Counted from the stretch's first letter, positions 24,948 to 35,785 are shown. The stretch: 64,000 bases of DNA from Oscillospiraceae bacterium (GCA_910574935.1 CAJTCU010000010.1:1-64000), one strand, 5' to 3'. Notes: generated by a model from the sequence alone, not told the origin. Numbers and translations: made by a program.

Positions 24948-27821
24948 ATGAAAAAATTATTGAGCATTTTGCTTGCGCTGCTATTGTGCCTGGGAATGTG
25001 TCCGCCTGCTGCACTGGGGGCAAATGAGACGCTTACGACTACGCTGAACTTTACCAACGTAGGAGAGGGGGAAGGCCAAACCCATGCCCAAGGCCCGGGC
25101 TATACCTGGGAGGAGGTTGACGGTGGATATAAGCTGACGCTGAATGGCATCAGGATGAATGTTACAGCGTTTGCGCCTGGTGCGCTAACCACCGCTATCT
25201 TTCTGCCAGGGGACAGGCCCATCACGATAGAACTGATTGGAAAGAACCAGATATCCTCTGCCGGGAGCGCCATTGACACCCCTTACGTCCCCGTAGGAAC
25301 TGAGAACCATCCCCCCATTACGGTCATAGGAGGAGGGGAACTATCTGGTGATATCAACAATTCTCTCATCATGGCATATGGGGACTTAAACATAGAGGGC
25401 TGCACCCTGAAGGCAGCCAGCCCCGGCGAAGGGATATTTTGCCCAAAGGGCAATCTCTCCATTAAAAACTCCAAAGTCGAAATTGCCTCAGGAGGCAATA
25501 ACGCCAGCGCCATCCATGCAAGCGAGGGCGGCATTACCATCACAAATAGCGAGATAAAAACTTCCTGTGAAGAATATTACGCGATTTCCGCAATGGAGGA
25601 TTTGCGCATATCTGGCGGAACCATATGGGCCTCCTCCAATTGGGCGGATGAGAATGCCCCAACTACCACCATTTCCTGCAGTAACCTTTCTATCCGTGAT
25701 GGGGCGAAGGTTACCTCGCTGGGAAATGCGTCATTTGGCATTTATGCCGCGGAGGGCGCTACGTTTTCCCTGTCTGAAATTACAGCAGTGGGCACAATGA
25801 CCGCCGTCTTTTCGCCGGGCGGTTTATCCATAGAGGGGTTGGCGCTTATTGAGCCCAGCGGCGGAATTGTAGATTCGCAATTCATTCGGGAAAGCGACAA
25901 CTCTTTCGCGACATCTGTCAAATTGAGCAGTGTAACCTTGAACGTCCCCGCAGAGCCCCTTCTTTGCACCTACGGTGAAACCACAAGGGTTACGCTGACC
26001 ACCACCCCAGCCATAGAATCTGCCGTGGAGATTTACAATGGTCAAACGAAAATGGCGGAGGGGAATCTGAATGAGGAGATCACCATTGACACCAGCGCCC
26101 TGTCTCCCACGGACCTGAATCTTACAGCCAAGCTGCCAGGAGATTTGGGTGAAAAGAGTTTTATGGTAAAAATACTTCCCGCCTCCATAGAAAACGCTGA
26201 GATTGAACTGGACTCCACCGCGTTTCGCTACAGTGGCTCGCCTCACAGCCCGGTCATCCGAAGCGTCACTCTGGGCGGCAAAGCATTAACAACGGACATA
26301 GACTATACCGCCGCTATTCCCACTGAAGCCGAGCCAGGTACTTATGCGGTCACTGTCACAGGCAAAGGGAACTATACTGGCATGGTAACAGTACCGTTTA
26401 CTATTAACAAGGTGGACGTAGTCCCTCGCCCGCCGGAATTGCCTGCCGACACGGAACAAGACAAGATGAAGGTGGAAGTGGAAACAGGAATTTCTACCGT
26501 ACCGGCGGGATTAGCGAATCATGCTGAACTGAACACCCCCGCAAAGCTGGAAACAGCCATGAAGCTGGCGGTGACAGAGGCAAACAGTGCCGTTTCCGCA
26601 GAGAATATTGCACTGTACGATGTATCGCTGATGGTCAGCGATGACGGCGGAAAGAATTGGACACCTGCCACTGGAGATAATTTCCCGGCAGAGGGCAGGC
26701 TTACCGTTACCCTGCCCTACCCGGAGGGGACTGGCCAGAATACCCATGACTTTGTTGTGACCCATATGTTTACCACCACCGACTTTGGCAAGACTCCCGG
26801 AGCAACGGAGCAACCCGCTGTTACCAAGACAGCGGAAGGTATCCGGTTCACTGTCACCGGCCTGTCGCCGGTCTCTTTGGGCTGGGTAAAGAAGTCGTCC
26901 AGCGGAGGTTCTGGCGGCGGAGGCGGCTGGTATCCTCCTGTTAGTTACTACAGCGTGAAGGTCGACAAGACCGAGCATGGCACTGTCACTGCCAGCCCTA
27001 CCAGCATCTATTCTGGCGGCACGGTGACACTGACCGTCAAGCCGGACGATGGTTATAAGCTGGACAAAATCACCGTTACAGACAGCCAGAATAAGACTGT
27101 GGAACTCACTGAAAGGGACGGCAAATTCACCTTCAAAATGCCCGGCAGGGATGTGACCGTGAAGGCCGATTTTGTACCAATTCAGACGCCAACGCCCAGC
27201 CCAGGGCCTACGGACTCCCCCAGCCCTACGCCGACTGGCTCGCCACCCCCCACACCCACCACATCCCCCAGCCAATCGCCAGAGCCATGGAAGAACCCAT
27301 TCCCGGACGTGAGTGATACCGGTTGGTACATCAAAGCGGTGGAGTTTGTTTGCAAGAACGGTCTGATGTCTGGCTACGCAAACGGCAGGTTTGGCCCTAA
27401 CGACAGCCTGACCCGCGCTCAGTTCGCGCAGATCATCTACAACAATGAAGGCAGGCCCAAGTCCGGCAGCGGCAGATTCAGCGATGTGACCACCGGCTGG
27501 TACGCGAACGCGGTAAATTGGGCGGCGGCAGAAGGTATCGTTGCCGGAGTTGGAGGGGGCAAATTTGCTCCTGACCTGCCTATTACACGGCAGGATTTGG
27601 CCGTGATGCTCTGGCGGTACGCCGGGAGCCCCGAACCGCGCAAGAATGAGCTTGATTTCAGCGACGCCGGGAAGGTAAGCACCTATGCGTGGAAAGCCCT
27701 GTGCTGGGCCCATGAGAGCGGTATTGTCAACGGCAAGGGGAACGGTGTGCTAGACCCGAGGGGGAACGCTACTCGGGCTGAGGCGGCGCAGATGGTGATG
27801 AAATTTGTTAACAACCTCTGA
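24948..27821 (+). CDS. Large SLH-anchored surface protein 2
   Basis: A 957-aa secreted protein. Signal peptide residues 1-25 (MKKLLSILLALLLCLGM). Residues ~40-330 show short repeated turns typical of a right-handed beta-helix/carbohydrate-binding fold (GGGELSGDINNS, GNLSIKNSKVEI). Residues ~400-490 look like an MBG/Ig-like domain (SGSPHSPVI...VTVTGKGNYTGMV). An InlB B-repeat-like domain lies at ~665-745 (KTEHGTVTASPTSIYSGG), then a Pro/Thr/Ser stalk, then three C-terminal SLH domains (FPDVSDTGWYIKAVEFV, FSDVTTGWYANAVNWAA, FSDAGKVSTYAWKAL). Likely an adhesin or glycan-binding layer protein under control of the LuxR gene. Confidence 0.88.
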   Translation: MKKLLSILLALLLCLGMCPPAALGANETLTTTLNFTNVGEGEGQTHAQGPGYTWEEVDGGYKLTLNGIRMNVTAFAPGALTTAIFLPGDRPITIELIGKNQISSAGSAIDTPYVPVGTENHPPITVIGGGELSGDINNSLIMAYGDLNIEGCTLKAASPGEGIFCPKGNLSIKNSKVEIASGGNNASAIHASEGGITITNSEIKTSCEEYYAISAMEDLRISGGTIWASSNWADENAPTTTISCSNLSIRDGAKVTSLGNASFGIYAAEGATFSLSEITAVGTMTAVFSPGGLSIEGLALIEPSGGIVDSQFIRESDNSFATSVKLSSVTLNVPAEPLLCTYGETTRVTLTTTPAIESAVEIYNGQTKMAEGNLNEEITIDTSALSPTDLNLTAKLPGDLGEKSFMVKILPASIENAEIELDSTAFRYSGSPHSPVIRSVTLGGKALTTDIDYTAAIPTEAEPGTYAVTVTGKGNYTGMVTVPFTINKVDVVPRPPELPADTEQDKMKVEVETGISTVPAGLANHAELNTPAKLETAMKLAVTEANSAVSAENIALYDVSLMVSDDGGKNWTPATGDNFPAEGRLTVTLPYPEGTGQNTHDFVVTHMFTTTDFGKTPGATEQPAVTKTAEGIRFTVTGLSPVSLGWVKKSSSGGSGGGGGWYPPVSYYSVKVDKTEHGTVTASPTSIYSGGTVTLTVKPDDGYKLDKITVTDSQNKTVELTERDGKFTFKMPGRDVTVKADFVPIQTPTPSPGPTDSPSPTPTGSPPPTPTTSPSQSPEPWKNPFPDVSDTGWYIKAVEFVCKNGLMSGYANGRFGPNDSLTRAQFAQIIYNNEGRPKSGSGRFSDVTTGWYANAVNWAAAEGIVAGVGGGKFAPDLPITRQDLAVMLWRYAGSPEPRKNELDFSDAGKVSTYAWKALCWAHESGIVNGKGNGVLDPRGNATRAEAAQMVMKFVNNL

Positions 27822-27847
27822 CTGCAACAAAAGAAACCCACAAAAAT

Positions 27848-27870
27848 CAAAACGGCAAAATGTCGTTTTG
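27848..27870 (+). terminator. Terminator-like hairpin after SLH protein 2
   Basis: Arms CAAAACG and CGTTTTG around GCAAAATGT, 26 bases past the stop. The stem is weak and lacks a long T-run. Confidence 0.45.
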
Positions 27871-27896
27871 GTGGGCGAAAGATTTTCGGTGACCAG

Positions 27897-28136
27897 TTTT
27901 GAGGTCATGGCAGAATCTGCCACGACCTCAAATATCGGAAGTCTATCGGAAGACAAACGAAAAATGATGTGCTACAATCTGTAATGTGAAAAAGTAGCGT
28001 AGTGAAGAGGCGTATAATGCTCAAGTGAAAATCGGAATGAAGATATTTCGTTCTGATTCTCGCGAGGTATATGATTTGTGAACAAATTTCGGCGGACCAG
28101 CTTTGAGGTTGCGGCAAATTTTTCCATGACCTCAAA
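27897..28136. repeat. Two related inverted repeats in an AT-rich gap
   Basis: At 27897-27933 TTTTGAGGTC...GACCTCAAAT forms a hairpin with an inner TGGCAGA/TCTGCC stem. At 28102-28136 a diverged copy (TTTGAGGT...GACCTCAAA) recurs, both preceded by (G)GACCAG(T/C)TTTGAGGT. They are about 205 bases apart inside a gene-free ~690-bp stretch (27822-28510). They may be protein-binding or iteron-like sites for the Rep gene downstream. Confidence 0.6.
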
Positions 28137-28460
28137 TCAGAAAATCAAGTTTACATTTTACATTTTTGGTTTTTTCTGCTGCCAACAGTTAGAGATACCG
28201 AACAAAAAAAGTAAGTGTGCAACTTGCACATCTGCTTATGGAGTTCACGGCGTTTAGCGCCACTACCATAGCCATTCTCTCAAATGTAAATTTTTTATGA
28301 ACTTGGTTTATTTTTATATAATTTCAATTTGACATAATTAGAAAATATTTATTTCACCAACATTGAGTAGAAAAAAGTGGAATTTTTGATTTTGTCAAGT
28401 GTATAATATTAGTGGTAAGATAATTAGAGGGGAGTAGACTTGGTACTCCCAAATCCGCAA

Positions 28461-28496
28461 AGCGGCGTATTGGCTTCGGCTGAACGCCGCTTTTTT
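28461..28496 (+). terminator. Terminator before the Rep gene
   Basis: Stem AGCGGCGT/ACGCCGCT with loop containing TTGGCTTCGGC, followed by six T residues. Confidence 0.75.
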
Positions 28497-28561
28497 CATG
28501 CCCATTTTAGGTGACCAGGAGCGTCGCCCTATCACATAGAATACTTTCAAGGAGTGATGCT

Positions 28562-29323
28562 ATGGCAATTTTCAGAGTACGGCACGACAAGGACTACACA
28601 GTAATGAGCAATCACCACCTGCGCGACCCGGCGCTCTCCCTCAAAGCAAAGGGACTGCTCTCGCAAATGCTGGCCCTGCCGGATGATTGGGACTATTCCA
28701 TCGCGGGGCTGGCCTACATCAACCGCGAGGGCGTAGGGGCTATCCGTTCAGCCATAAACGAGTTGGAACGGGCTGGCTACCTGCAACGAGTACAGAGGCG
28801 TGGCAGCGGCGGCAAACTGGCAAACATCATCTACAATGTCTACGAACAGCCGTTGTGCAAAAACCCGACAACGGATAATCCGCTAACGGAGAAACTGCCG
28901 ATGGAAAACGGCACACAACTAAATAAAGATAAACAAAGTAAAGATAAAATAAATATAGATATATCCAATCCCATCCTTTCCCGAGAGGATAGGATTGGAT
29001 TTGAAACGGGTTATGCCAGTTATGAGCAGTTGGTAAAAGAAAACATTGAGTACGACCACCTGGTAGATGTGGTAGACAAGCCACTGCTGGACGAGCTTGT
29101 GGACATCATAGTGGAAACTGTATGCACTCAGCGTAAGGTAGTGCGTATTGCCAGCGATGATTATCCGGCAGAGGTTGTAAGGAGCAAATTCCTCAAACTA
29201 ACTTCCGAACATATCGAGTATGTTGCCGACTGCTTTCACGCCAACACCAGCGAGGTGCGCAACATCAAGCAGTACCTGCGGGCTATGCTGTTCAACGCCC
29301 CCACAACTATGGACAGCTACTAA
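28562..29323 (+). CDS. Replication-initiator-like HTH protein with DUF6017 C-terminus
   Basis: A 253-aa protein. The N-terminal winged helix (FRVRHDKDYTVMSNHHLRDP, LSLKAKGLLSQMLALPDDWDYS, AIRSAINELERAGYL; residues ~4-80) is that of RepA_N/replisome-organiser proteins of mobile elements. After a Lys/Asn/Asp linker, residues ~165-253 match DUF6017 (FLKLTSEHIEYVADCF, NTSEVRNIKQYLRAML). AAGGAG fixes the ATG at 28562. Replication modules of this type precede mobC and the relaxase in mobilisable elements; the oriT-like site follows directly. Confidence 0.82.
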   Translation: MAIFRVRHDKDYTVMSNHHLRDPALSLKAKGLLSQMLALPDDWDYSIAGLAYINREGVGAIRSAINELERAGYLQRVQRRGSGGKLANIIYNVYEQPLCKNPTTDNPLTEKLPMENGTQLNKDKQSKDKINIDISNPILSREDRIGFETGYASYEQLVKENIEYDHLVDVVDKPLLDELVDIIVETVCTQRKVVRIASDDYPAEVVRSKFLKLTSEHIEYVADCFHANTSEVRNIKQYLRAMLFNAPTTMDSY

Positions 29324-29399
29324 CCGCGAAAGTGGCCCATGACATGGCCAAATGAGCGCGGAGCGCGTCCCGCCGAGCGTCAGTGAGGCGGTAAGTGGA

Positions 29400-29502
29400 G
29401 AAAACGGCTGAAAGGCGTTTTCGGTACGAGCCAGCATCGCATTTGTCCCGACACTCGTATAGACGAGTGTGCGGACAAACGCAGCTTGGATAGGGCGTAC
29501 CC
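29400..29502. other. Candidate oriT (nested inverted repeats upstream of mobC)
   Basis: Three hairpins in 100 bases: GAAAACG/CGTTTTC (29400-29422); TTTGTCC...ACACTCGT-ATAG-ACGAGTGT...GGACAAA (29442-29479); and ATAGGG-CGTA-CCCTAT near 29490-29505. Dense inverted repeats between rep and mobC, with no coding capacity, are typical of an origin of transfer. Confidence 0.55.
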
Positions 29503-29549
29503 TATGACCCTTGTTTTTAGACATATTCTATTTTGAGAGGAATGATTAT

Positions 29550-29891
29550 TTGAATAACCAGAAGAAGTTCGACATGAGAATGACCGAGCAGGACTACAAG
29601 CGCCTGACCCGTAAGGCGCGCAAATGTGGGCTTACAAGGTCAGGCTACATCCGGCTGCTGATTCACGACTATAAGCCTCGGGAGGCTCCGCCAGCCGATT
29701 ACTATGGCATGACTCGTGAACTGAAAGAGATCGGCAATAACATGAACCAGATTGCGTTTATGGCCAATGCTACTGGCCTTGTTGATGAAGGTGCGTACTA
29801 CCAAGAGGTTCTGCGCCTGCGGGACACTATCCAGCGTATTGAAAAGGCAGTCACAGGCCAGATTGATGAAGTTGATTTTGATGATGAATAA
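29550..29891 (+). CDS. mobC: MobC-like relaxosome accessory protein
   Basis: A 113-aa protein with TTG start and a GAGAGG ribosome site. A ribbon-helix-helix-like N-terminus (FDMRMTEQDYKRLTRKARKC, GLTRSGYIRLLI) leads to the MobC motif ELKEIGNNMNQIAFMANATG. MobC binds oriT and recruits the relaxase. Normally a MobA relaxase gene follows; here TnpW comes next and no relaxase exists in the window, so the element cannot mobilise itself. Confidence 0.88.
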   Translation: MNNQKKFDMRMTEQDYKRLTRKARKCGLTRSGYIRLLIHDYKPREAPPADYYGMTRELKEIGNNMNQIAFMANATGLVDEGAYYQEVLRLRDTIQRIEKAVTGQIDEVDFDDE

Positions 29892-29955
29892 GCAAGATTG
29901 CACGAACCCAGCGGGAGTTTCCTGCTGGGCATTTTTCATTTATGGAGGTAGGCCT

Positions 29956-30123
29956 ATGGCGAAAGACAAGAAGGAAACTGTTGGAAGGACTGTCAGGTCG
30001 GAAAGCGGCACCCAGTATTTCGTGGTGGGGAAATACAAAATCAAGGTGTCGGAGCACTTCCCGGAGCAGGGAAAATCAATCGATAATTTACTGGAGGACG
30101 CTGTGCACCGCGCTGCATCCTGA
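29956..30123 (+). CDS. tnpW: TnpW family transposon protein
   Basis: A 55-aa protein: MAKDKKETVGRTVRSESGTQ, then YFVVGKYKIKVSEHFPEQGKS and a helical end. The VG.Y.I.VSEHF...K.(S/T)..LL pattern fits TnpW, a small protein of Tn4451-like transposons. It lies between mobC and the recombinase remnant, as in related elements. GGAGG precedes the ATG. Function unknown. Confidence 0.72.
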   Translation: MAKDKKETVGRTVRSESGTQYFVVGKYKIKVSEHFPEQGKSIDNLLEDAVHRAAS

Positions 30124-30232
30124 GAGATGTTTGAAGTAAAATAAAGCTGGAAATCGGCCCATGTTTGTGCTATACTGAACTTAGTGAGTATTACATAAGC
30201 GTGGGTTGTTTCTTTTTTAGGAGGTTTTTTGA

Positions 30233-31341
30233 GTGAAACAACCGAGCAATACAAAGATTTACAAGACTGCGCTCTACATGAGATTAAGCCGTGACGATGA
30301 ACTACAAGGCGAAAGCGGTAGTATTCAGACCCAGCGCATGATGCTGCGGCAGTACGCCCAAGAGCATGGGTTGACCGTCATTGACGAGTATGTGGACGAT
30401 GGATGGAGCGGCACAAACTACGACCGGCCGTCGTTTCAGCGCATGATTGACGACATCGAGGATGACAAAATCAACTGCGTGGTGACGAAGGATTTATCCC
30501 GTCTTGGTCGCAACTACATCTTGACCGGCCAATATACGGAGATTTACTTTCCCAGCAAAGGTGTGCGTTATATTGCCGTGAATGACAATGTAGACACCCT
30601 TAACGGTGAGAATGAGCTGGCCCCATTCCTCATATTCTGAATGAAATGCACGCCCGGTAGACCAGCAAAAAGGTCAAGGCGGCGTTCCGTGCAAGGTTTG
30701 CCAATGGCGCACACTATGGCGCTTGCGCGCCTATTGGGTATGTGAAAGACCCAAATCAGAAAGGGCATTTGCTGATTGATGAGGAAACCCGATGGATTGT
30801 AGAGAAGATATACAATCTGTCCTTGAGCGGTGTTGGGGCCGAGAAAATCGCCCGCACTTTGATTGCCGAGAAGATCCCTACAGCGGCTTGGCTCAACTTC
30901 CAGCGCTATGGGACGAATGCCAACAAGTATGCCGACCAGCCGGAAAACAAGCGTTACGCCTGGACGGTGGGGCAGGTGAAGAACATTCTCCGCAATGAGA
31001 CTTACATTGGCGACAGCGTTCACAACAAGTCGGGGACGGTTTCTTTCAAGTCAAAGCAGAAAACGACTAAGCCGAAATCTGAGTGGTTTACAGTGGAGAA
31101 CACCCATGATGCCATCATCTCCCGGGATGATTTTTCCCGAGTTCAACAACAGATTGCCAACCGCCGCAGGGAACGGAAAAACGGTACGACACAGGTATTT
31201 GCGGGATTGGTAAAGTGCGCGGACTGTGGCTGGTCGATGTCTTTTGTGGAGAATCATCAGGGTAAAAAGCCGTACTGGTACTACCGCTGCGCGAAGAACG
31301 CCTTTGCTCTGGGCGAGTGCTCTATGCACTATATACGCTAG
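30233..31341 (+). pseudogene. tnpX: Decayed TnpX/TndX-type large serine recombinase
   Basis: It begins intact with GTG start and AGGAGG: catalytic YMRLSRDDELQGESGSIQTQ, DDGWSGTNYDRPSF, TKDLSRLGRNY. At about 30630 a one-base loss (expected NILNEM, seen IF then stop) breaks the frame. A few codons later CAG has become TAG inside the expected ARQTSKK. The frame then resumes from 30742 through the recombinase domain and CADCGWSMSF to MHYIR. There it stops because the gene is cut off at ~31338 by the adhesin sequence. The C-terminal ~150 residues are gone. It is therefore non-functional. Confidence 0.9.
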
Positions 31342-34300
31342 TGTTACGGATACCAATGGAGTACTCAGCCGGTTTAAATTCCAGGGATCTATTCCCGGAG
31401 TTTCCGTGGTCAGCAATAGAAATACTCTAACGCTTTCTACGACTGAAGCAATCCTCAATCCGAAAACATCGTCCCAAGTTGACAATAATAGCTCCATGGC
31501 TGGCGGCAAGGGCGCGGTAGCAGTCTGGCGAACCAGCGACCCATCTCAGCAGAACTTTGCCACCTACAACGCGGACGGTGGCGAACCGGTCCGCTGCTAC
31601 ATCAAGGTCAAGACCGACGCGGTAGGCAGCGCAGGTCTGGTCAAGACCTCCGAGGACGGAAAGGTGGAGGGCGTCCAGTTCCAGATCACCGGCAGTGATG
31701 GGAGCAGCACCACCAAGACCACCGACGCCAGCGGCAACATTGACATTGACGGACTGCCCATCTACGCGGCAGATGGGAGCAAAATCACCTATACCGCTAC
31801 CGAAATCAATGTCCCCAACAAATACGTCAAGCCGGACTCACAGACCTTCCAGCTAACCGAGGGGCAGACCGCCTCCATCCAGTTCGAGAACAAGCTGAAA
31901 CGCTGGCGGGTCACGGTTACCAAGGCCGACAATAAGACCGGCTCCACGCCCCAGGGCAACGGCTCTCTGGCTGGGGCAAAGTACGGCGTTTACAAGGGGA
32001 ACGAGCTGGTCAAGGAGTACACCACGGACGAAAAAGGCCAGTTTACCACCGACTACTTTCCCTATGGAGAGGACTGGACCCTCCGGGGGATCAGCGCGGG
32101 CGAGGGGTATCTGGTCAGCGATGTATCCACCCAGCTCTGCGAGATTCCCGCAGGGTCTAACAATGAGTTCAATGACAACACCGCCAGCGTGACGGATACA
32201 GTCATGCGGGGCGGTGTTTCTGTTGAGAAGCGGGACAGCAAGACCGGGGAACGTCCCCAGGGCGATGCTGACTTCTCCGGCATTCAGTTTGAAATCGTGA
32301 ACAAGTCCAAGAACCCTGTGGAGGTGGGCGGCAAGAAGGCCGCGCCCGGCGAGGTTGCCTTGACCCTGACCACGGACAGCGAGGGCAAGGCCAGCACGGC
32401 TCCCGATGCTCTGCCCTACGGCTCCTATATCCTCCACGAAAGCGCCACCAATGAATCCATGCTGAACACGGCTCCTAACCAGTTGGCGGAAATCACAGAG
32501 AACCGCAGGGTCTATCCGTTCTTCATGGATAACGAGGTGGTTCGCGGCGGCGTCCTCATCGAGAAACGCGACCTGGAGTCCCTCCTGCTGACCCCGCTGG
32601 GCGGCGCAAGCCTGGACGGAACGCTGTTTGAAATCACCAACAAGAGCAAAAACGCCGTGTATGTGGACGGCGCTCTGTACCAGCCGGACGAGGTGTGCCT
32701 GACAATCGAGGTCAAGGACGGCGTTGCCCAGTCAGATGTCCGCGCCCTGCCCTATGGCTCGTATGAGTTGGCCGAGAGCAAGCCCGGCACCGGCTATCTG
32801 TGGACGGACAAGACCATCCGGCCCTTTGACGTGCTGATTGACGGTTCTGTCAAGGAGTACCGGGAGGGAGAGGCGGCTTATAATCAGGTCAAGCGCGGGG
32901 AACCCAAGTTCGTCAAGGTGGGCGAGGACACCATGCACCGTTTCGCAAATGTGGCCTTTAAGCTGACTTCACAGACTACCGGCGAGAGCCACATTCTCAT
33001 AACTGACAGCAATGGAGAAGTAAGAACGGAAACGAAATGGAATCCCCACACCCAGAACACCAACGGCAACGATGAAAAGCCGGAAGCCGAGTGGAACGAT
33101 GAAACGGGAATCTGGTTTGGCAAGACCACCGAGGACTGGATGGTGGAGACACAAGATGGCCTCTGTGCCCTGCCAAATGACTACTACACGTTGGAGGAGC
33201 TGCGCTGTGAGGGCAACAAGGGCTATGCCCTGGTGACAGTCCCCAACATTTTCATTAGCCGGGACAGCACGGTAATCGAGCTGGGCACCATTGACGACAG
33301 CAAGGAGGGGACCCCGGAAATCGGCACCACAGCCACGGTTGACGGTGAGAAGAACAGTGAGCCGCTGTCCGAAGTCACCATTGTGGACATGGTGCGCTAT
33401 TCCGGCCTGACCGTGGGCAAGACTTATAAGCTGTCTGGCGTACTCATGGACAAGGCCACCGGCGAACCTCTGACCGTGGACGGTAAGCAGATCACGGCAG
33501 AAAAAGAGTTTACGCCCAAAGCCGAGAGCGATACGCTTGAGCTGCGTTACACCTTTAACGCCAGTGCCCTGGCGGGCAAATCCGTGGTGGTATTCGAGGA
33601 CTTGTTTGAGGGCGATACCAAGGTTGCCAGCCACGCGGACATAGAGGACGAAGGCCAGACTGTCACCTTTACCGAGCCCAAAATCGGCACTACTGCCACT
33701 GCCAATGGGGAGCATACCGTCGAGCCGGTTGACGAGATTACCATTGTTGACACAGTGAAATACTCCGGACTGATTCCCGGCAAGGAGTACACGGTCAAGG
33801 GTGTGCTCATGGACAAGGCCACCAGTAAGCCCCTGACAGTGGACGGGAAAGAAATCACAGCCGAGGCCACCTTCCGGGCCAGCAAGGAGGAAGGGGCTAT
33901 TGACATCCCCTTTGCCTTTGATGCGTCCGCTTTGGCGGGAAAGACCGTCGTTGTCTTTGAAACCTTGTACCGGGACAAGCTGGAGGTCTGCACCCATGCC
34001 GATATTGAGGACAAGGACCAGACTGTGACCTTCAGCGAGAAGCCGGAGATTAGGACCACGGCTACCGTAAACGGTGAGAAAAAGGCCGAGCCTGTAGGCG
34101 AAGTTACAATAACTGATACGGTCAGCTACACCGGCCTGACCCCTGGCAAAACCTATAAGCTGTCCGGGGTACTCATGGACAAGGGCACAGGGGGCAAGCT
34201 GTTGGTTGGTGAGAAGGAAGTCACCGCCGAGAAGGAGTTCACCCCTGAGAGCGCCAGCGGCACAGAGGAAATCACCTTTACTTTTGACGCCTCTGCACTG

Positions 34301-35713
34301 GCTGGCAAAGCCGTGGTAGTGTTTGAAACCTTGAGCCATGATGGCAAGGAAGTTGCCGTTCACGCTGACATCAACGATGAGGGCCAGACCGTAGAGTTCA
34401 CCACCCCAGACAAGCCGGAAATCAAAACCGAGGCTACGGTAAACGGCGAAAAAGAGGTTGATCCTCTGGAGGAAGTCACCATCATCGATACGGTCAGCTA
34501 CTCCGGCTTGGTTCCCGGCAAGCCCTATAAAATCAGCGGGATTCTCATGGATAAATCTACCAGGGAAAAACTGCTGGTTGATGGCAAGGAAGTTACCGCT
34601 GAAGTTGAGTTCACCCCCGAAAACGCCACCGGCTCTGTAGAGATTCCCTTCACTTTCAACGCCTCCACACTGGCCGGGAAGTCCATCGTGGTCTTTGAAA
34701 CCCTGTACCAGGAGGACGTGGAGGTGTTCGTCCACGCGGATATAAACGACAAAAGCCAGACCATCACCATCCGCGGCCTGGGCGGGCTGGTGATCAAGAA
34801 AACCGCCGAGGACAACTTCGTGGAGGGTATCTCTTTCCTCATCACCGGCAAGGACTACTCCAAAAAGTTCAAGACCGATAAAAATGGCGAAATTCGTGTG
34901 GAGGGCCTGGCTCCCGGCGAGTATACCGTCACGGAGATCTCCGACAAGGTAACCGCCCGGTATGAGATCCAGGAAGGCAAGACCGTCACTGTCACCACCG
35001 GCGACCTTGCCGAAGTGAAGTTCCACAACAAGCTCCTCCGGGGCCAGATTGTGGGCCGCAAGACCGATACCGAGGGAAATCCTCTGGAGGGCGTACTCTT
35101 CGGACTGTTCCCCAAGGACGCCAAGGAATTCACCAAGGAGAAGGCTGTGGCTACCGCAAAAACCGATAAAGCAGGAAAGTTCCAGTTTGACAAGGTACCC
35201 TACGGCGACTGGCAGATCGTGGAGCTGGAGCCGCTGCCCGGCTATGTGCCTCTGGATGATTCCATTAAGGTCACGGTTGACAGCAGCACGGTCACCTTGG
35301 AGGATATTGAAAACGCCAAGACTCAAATCGTCATTTCCAAGGTGGATTCTGTCACCGGCAAGGAGCTGACAGGGGCCAAGCTGGAGATCCGGGACAAGGA
35401 CGGCAAGGTCGTTGAAAGCTGGACCACAGATGGCAAGCCCCATACCATTGAGAAACTGCCTGCCGGGGAGTATGTCCTGCACGAGGCCAGCGCCCCCAAC
35501 GGCTACCTGCTGGCCGAGGACGTGAAGTTCACGGTCAAGGACTTGGACGAGGCCATCACCGTTGTCATGAAGGACAGGCCCAAGGACCATCCCGGAACCC
35601 CCAACACCGGCGATACCGGCTGGCGGCTGGCCCTGGCTGTGTTCGGCGTGAGCCTGGGAGGCGTGGTACTCTCTCTGGTTATCAGCAGAAAGAAGAAAAA
35701 GGGACAGGACTGA
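31337..35713 (+). pseudogene. 5'-truncated SpaA/VaFE-repeat LPXTG-type adhesin
   Basis: The native sequence starts abruptly at SVTDTNGVLSRFKF; signal peptide, start codon and most of the N-terminal thioester-like domain are missing. Then follow SpaA-type Ig domains (~31.6-33.1 kb), four VaFE/T-Q ester repeats of ~122 residues (33.31-34.78 kb; each with GTTATV(D/N)GE..., SG(L)..GK.YK.SGVLMDK and FN/DASALAGKSVVVFE), three more SpaA domains, and a C-terminal sorting signal (PNTGDTG, hydrophobic helix, RKKKKGQD). The open frame continues upstream only through shifted recombinase sequence. In an intact ICE this would be a wall-anchored pilus-like adhesin joined by the sortase at 38.9 kb. Confidence 0.85.
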
Positions 35714-35728
35714 TTTTAACCTGCGGGA

Positions 35729-35758
35729 AGCCCTTCGCCGGAGCGGCGGAGGGCTTTT
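35729..35758 (+). terminator. Terminator after the adhesin gene
   Basis: Stem AAGCCCT..CGCCG/CGGCG.AGGGCTT with a short loop and TTTT. Confidence 0.7.
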
Positions 35759-35785
35759 CCCTTATATCTCCAAGGAGGAAAATCT

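Noticed and set aside
31226-31336. Start of the adhesin within the recombinase remnant
   Set aside because: These 37 codons are recombinase DNA read in a shifted frame, without a ribosome site or signal peptide.
32969-35590. 873-codon minus-strand ORF opposite the adhesin
   Set aside because: Mirror of the VaFE repeats; the product repeats with the same period and has no protein family features.
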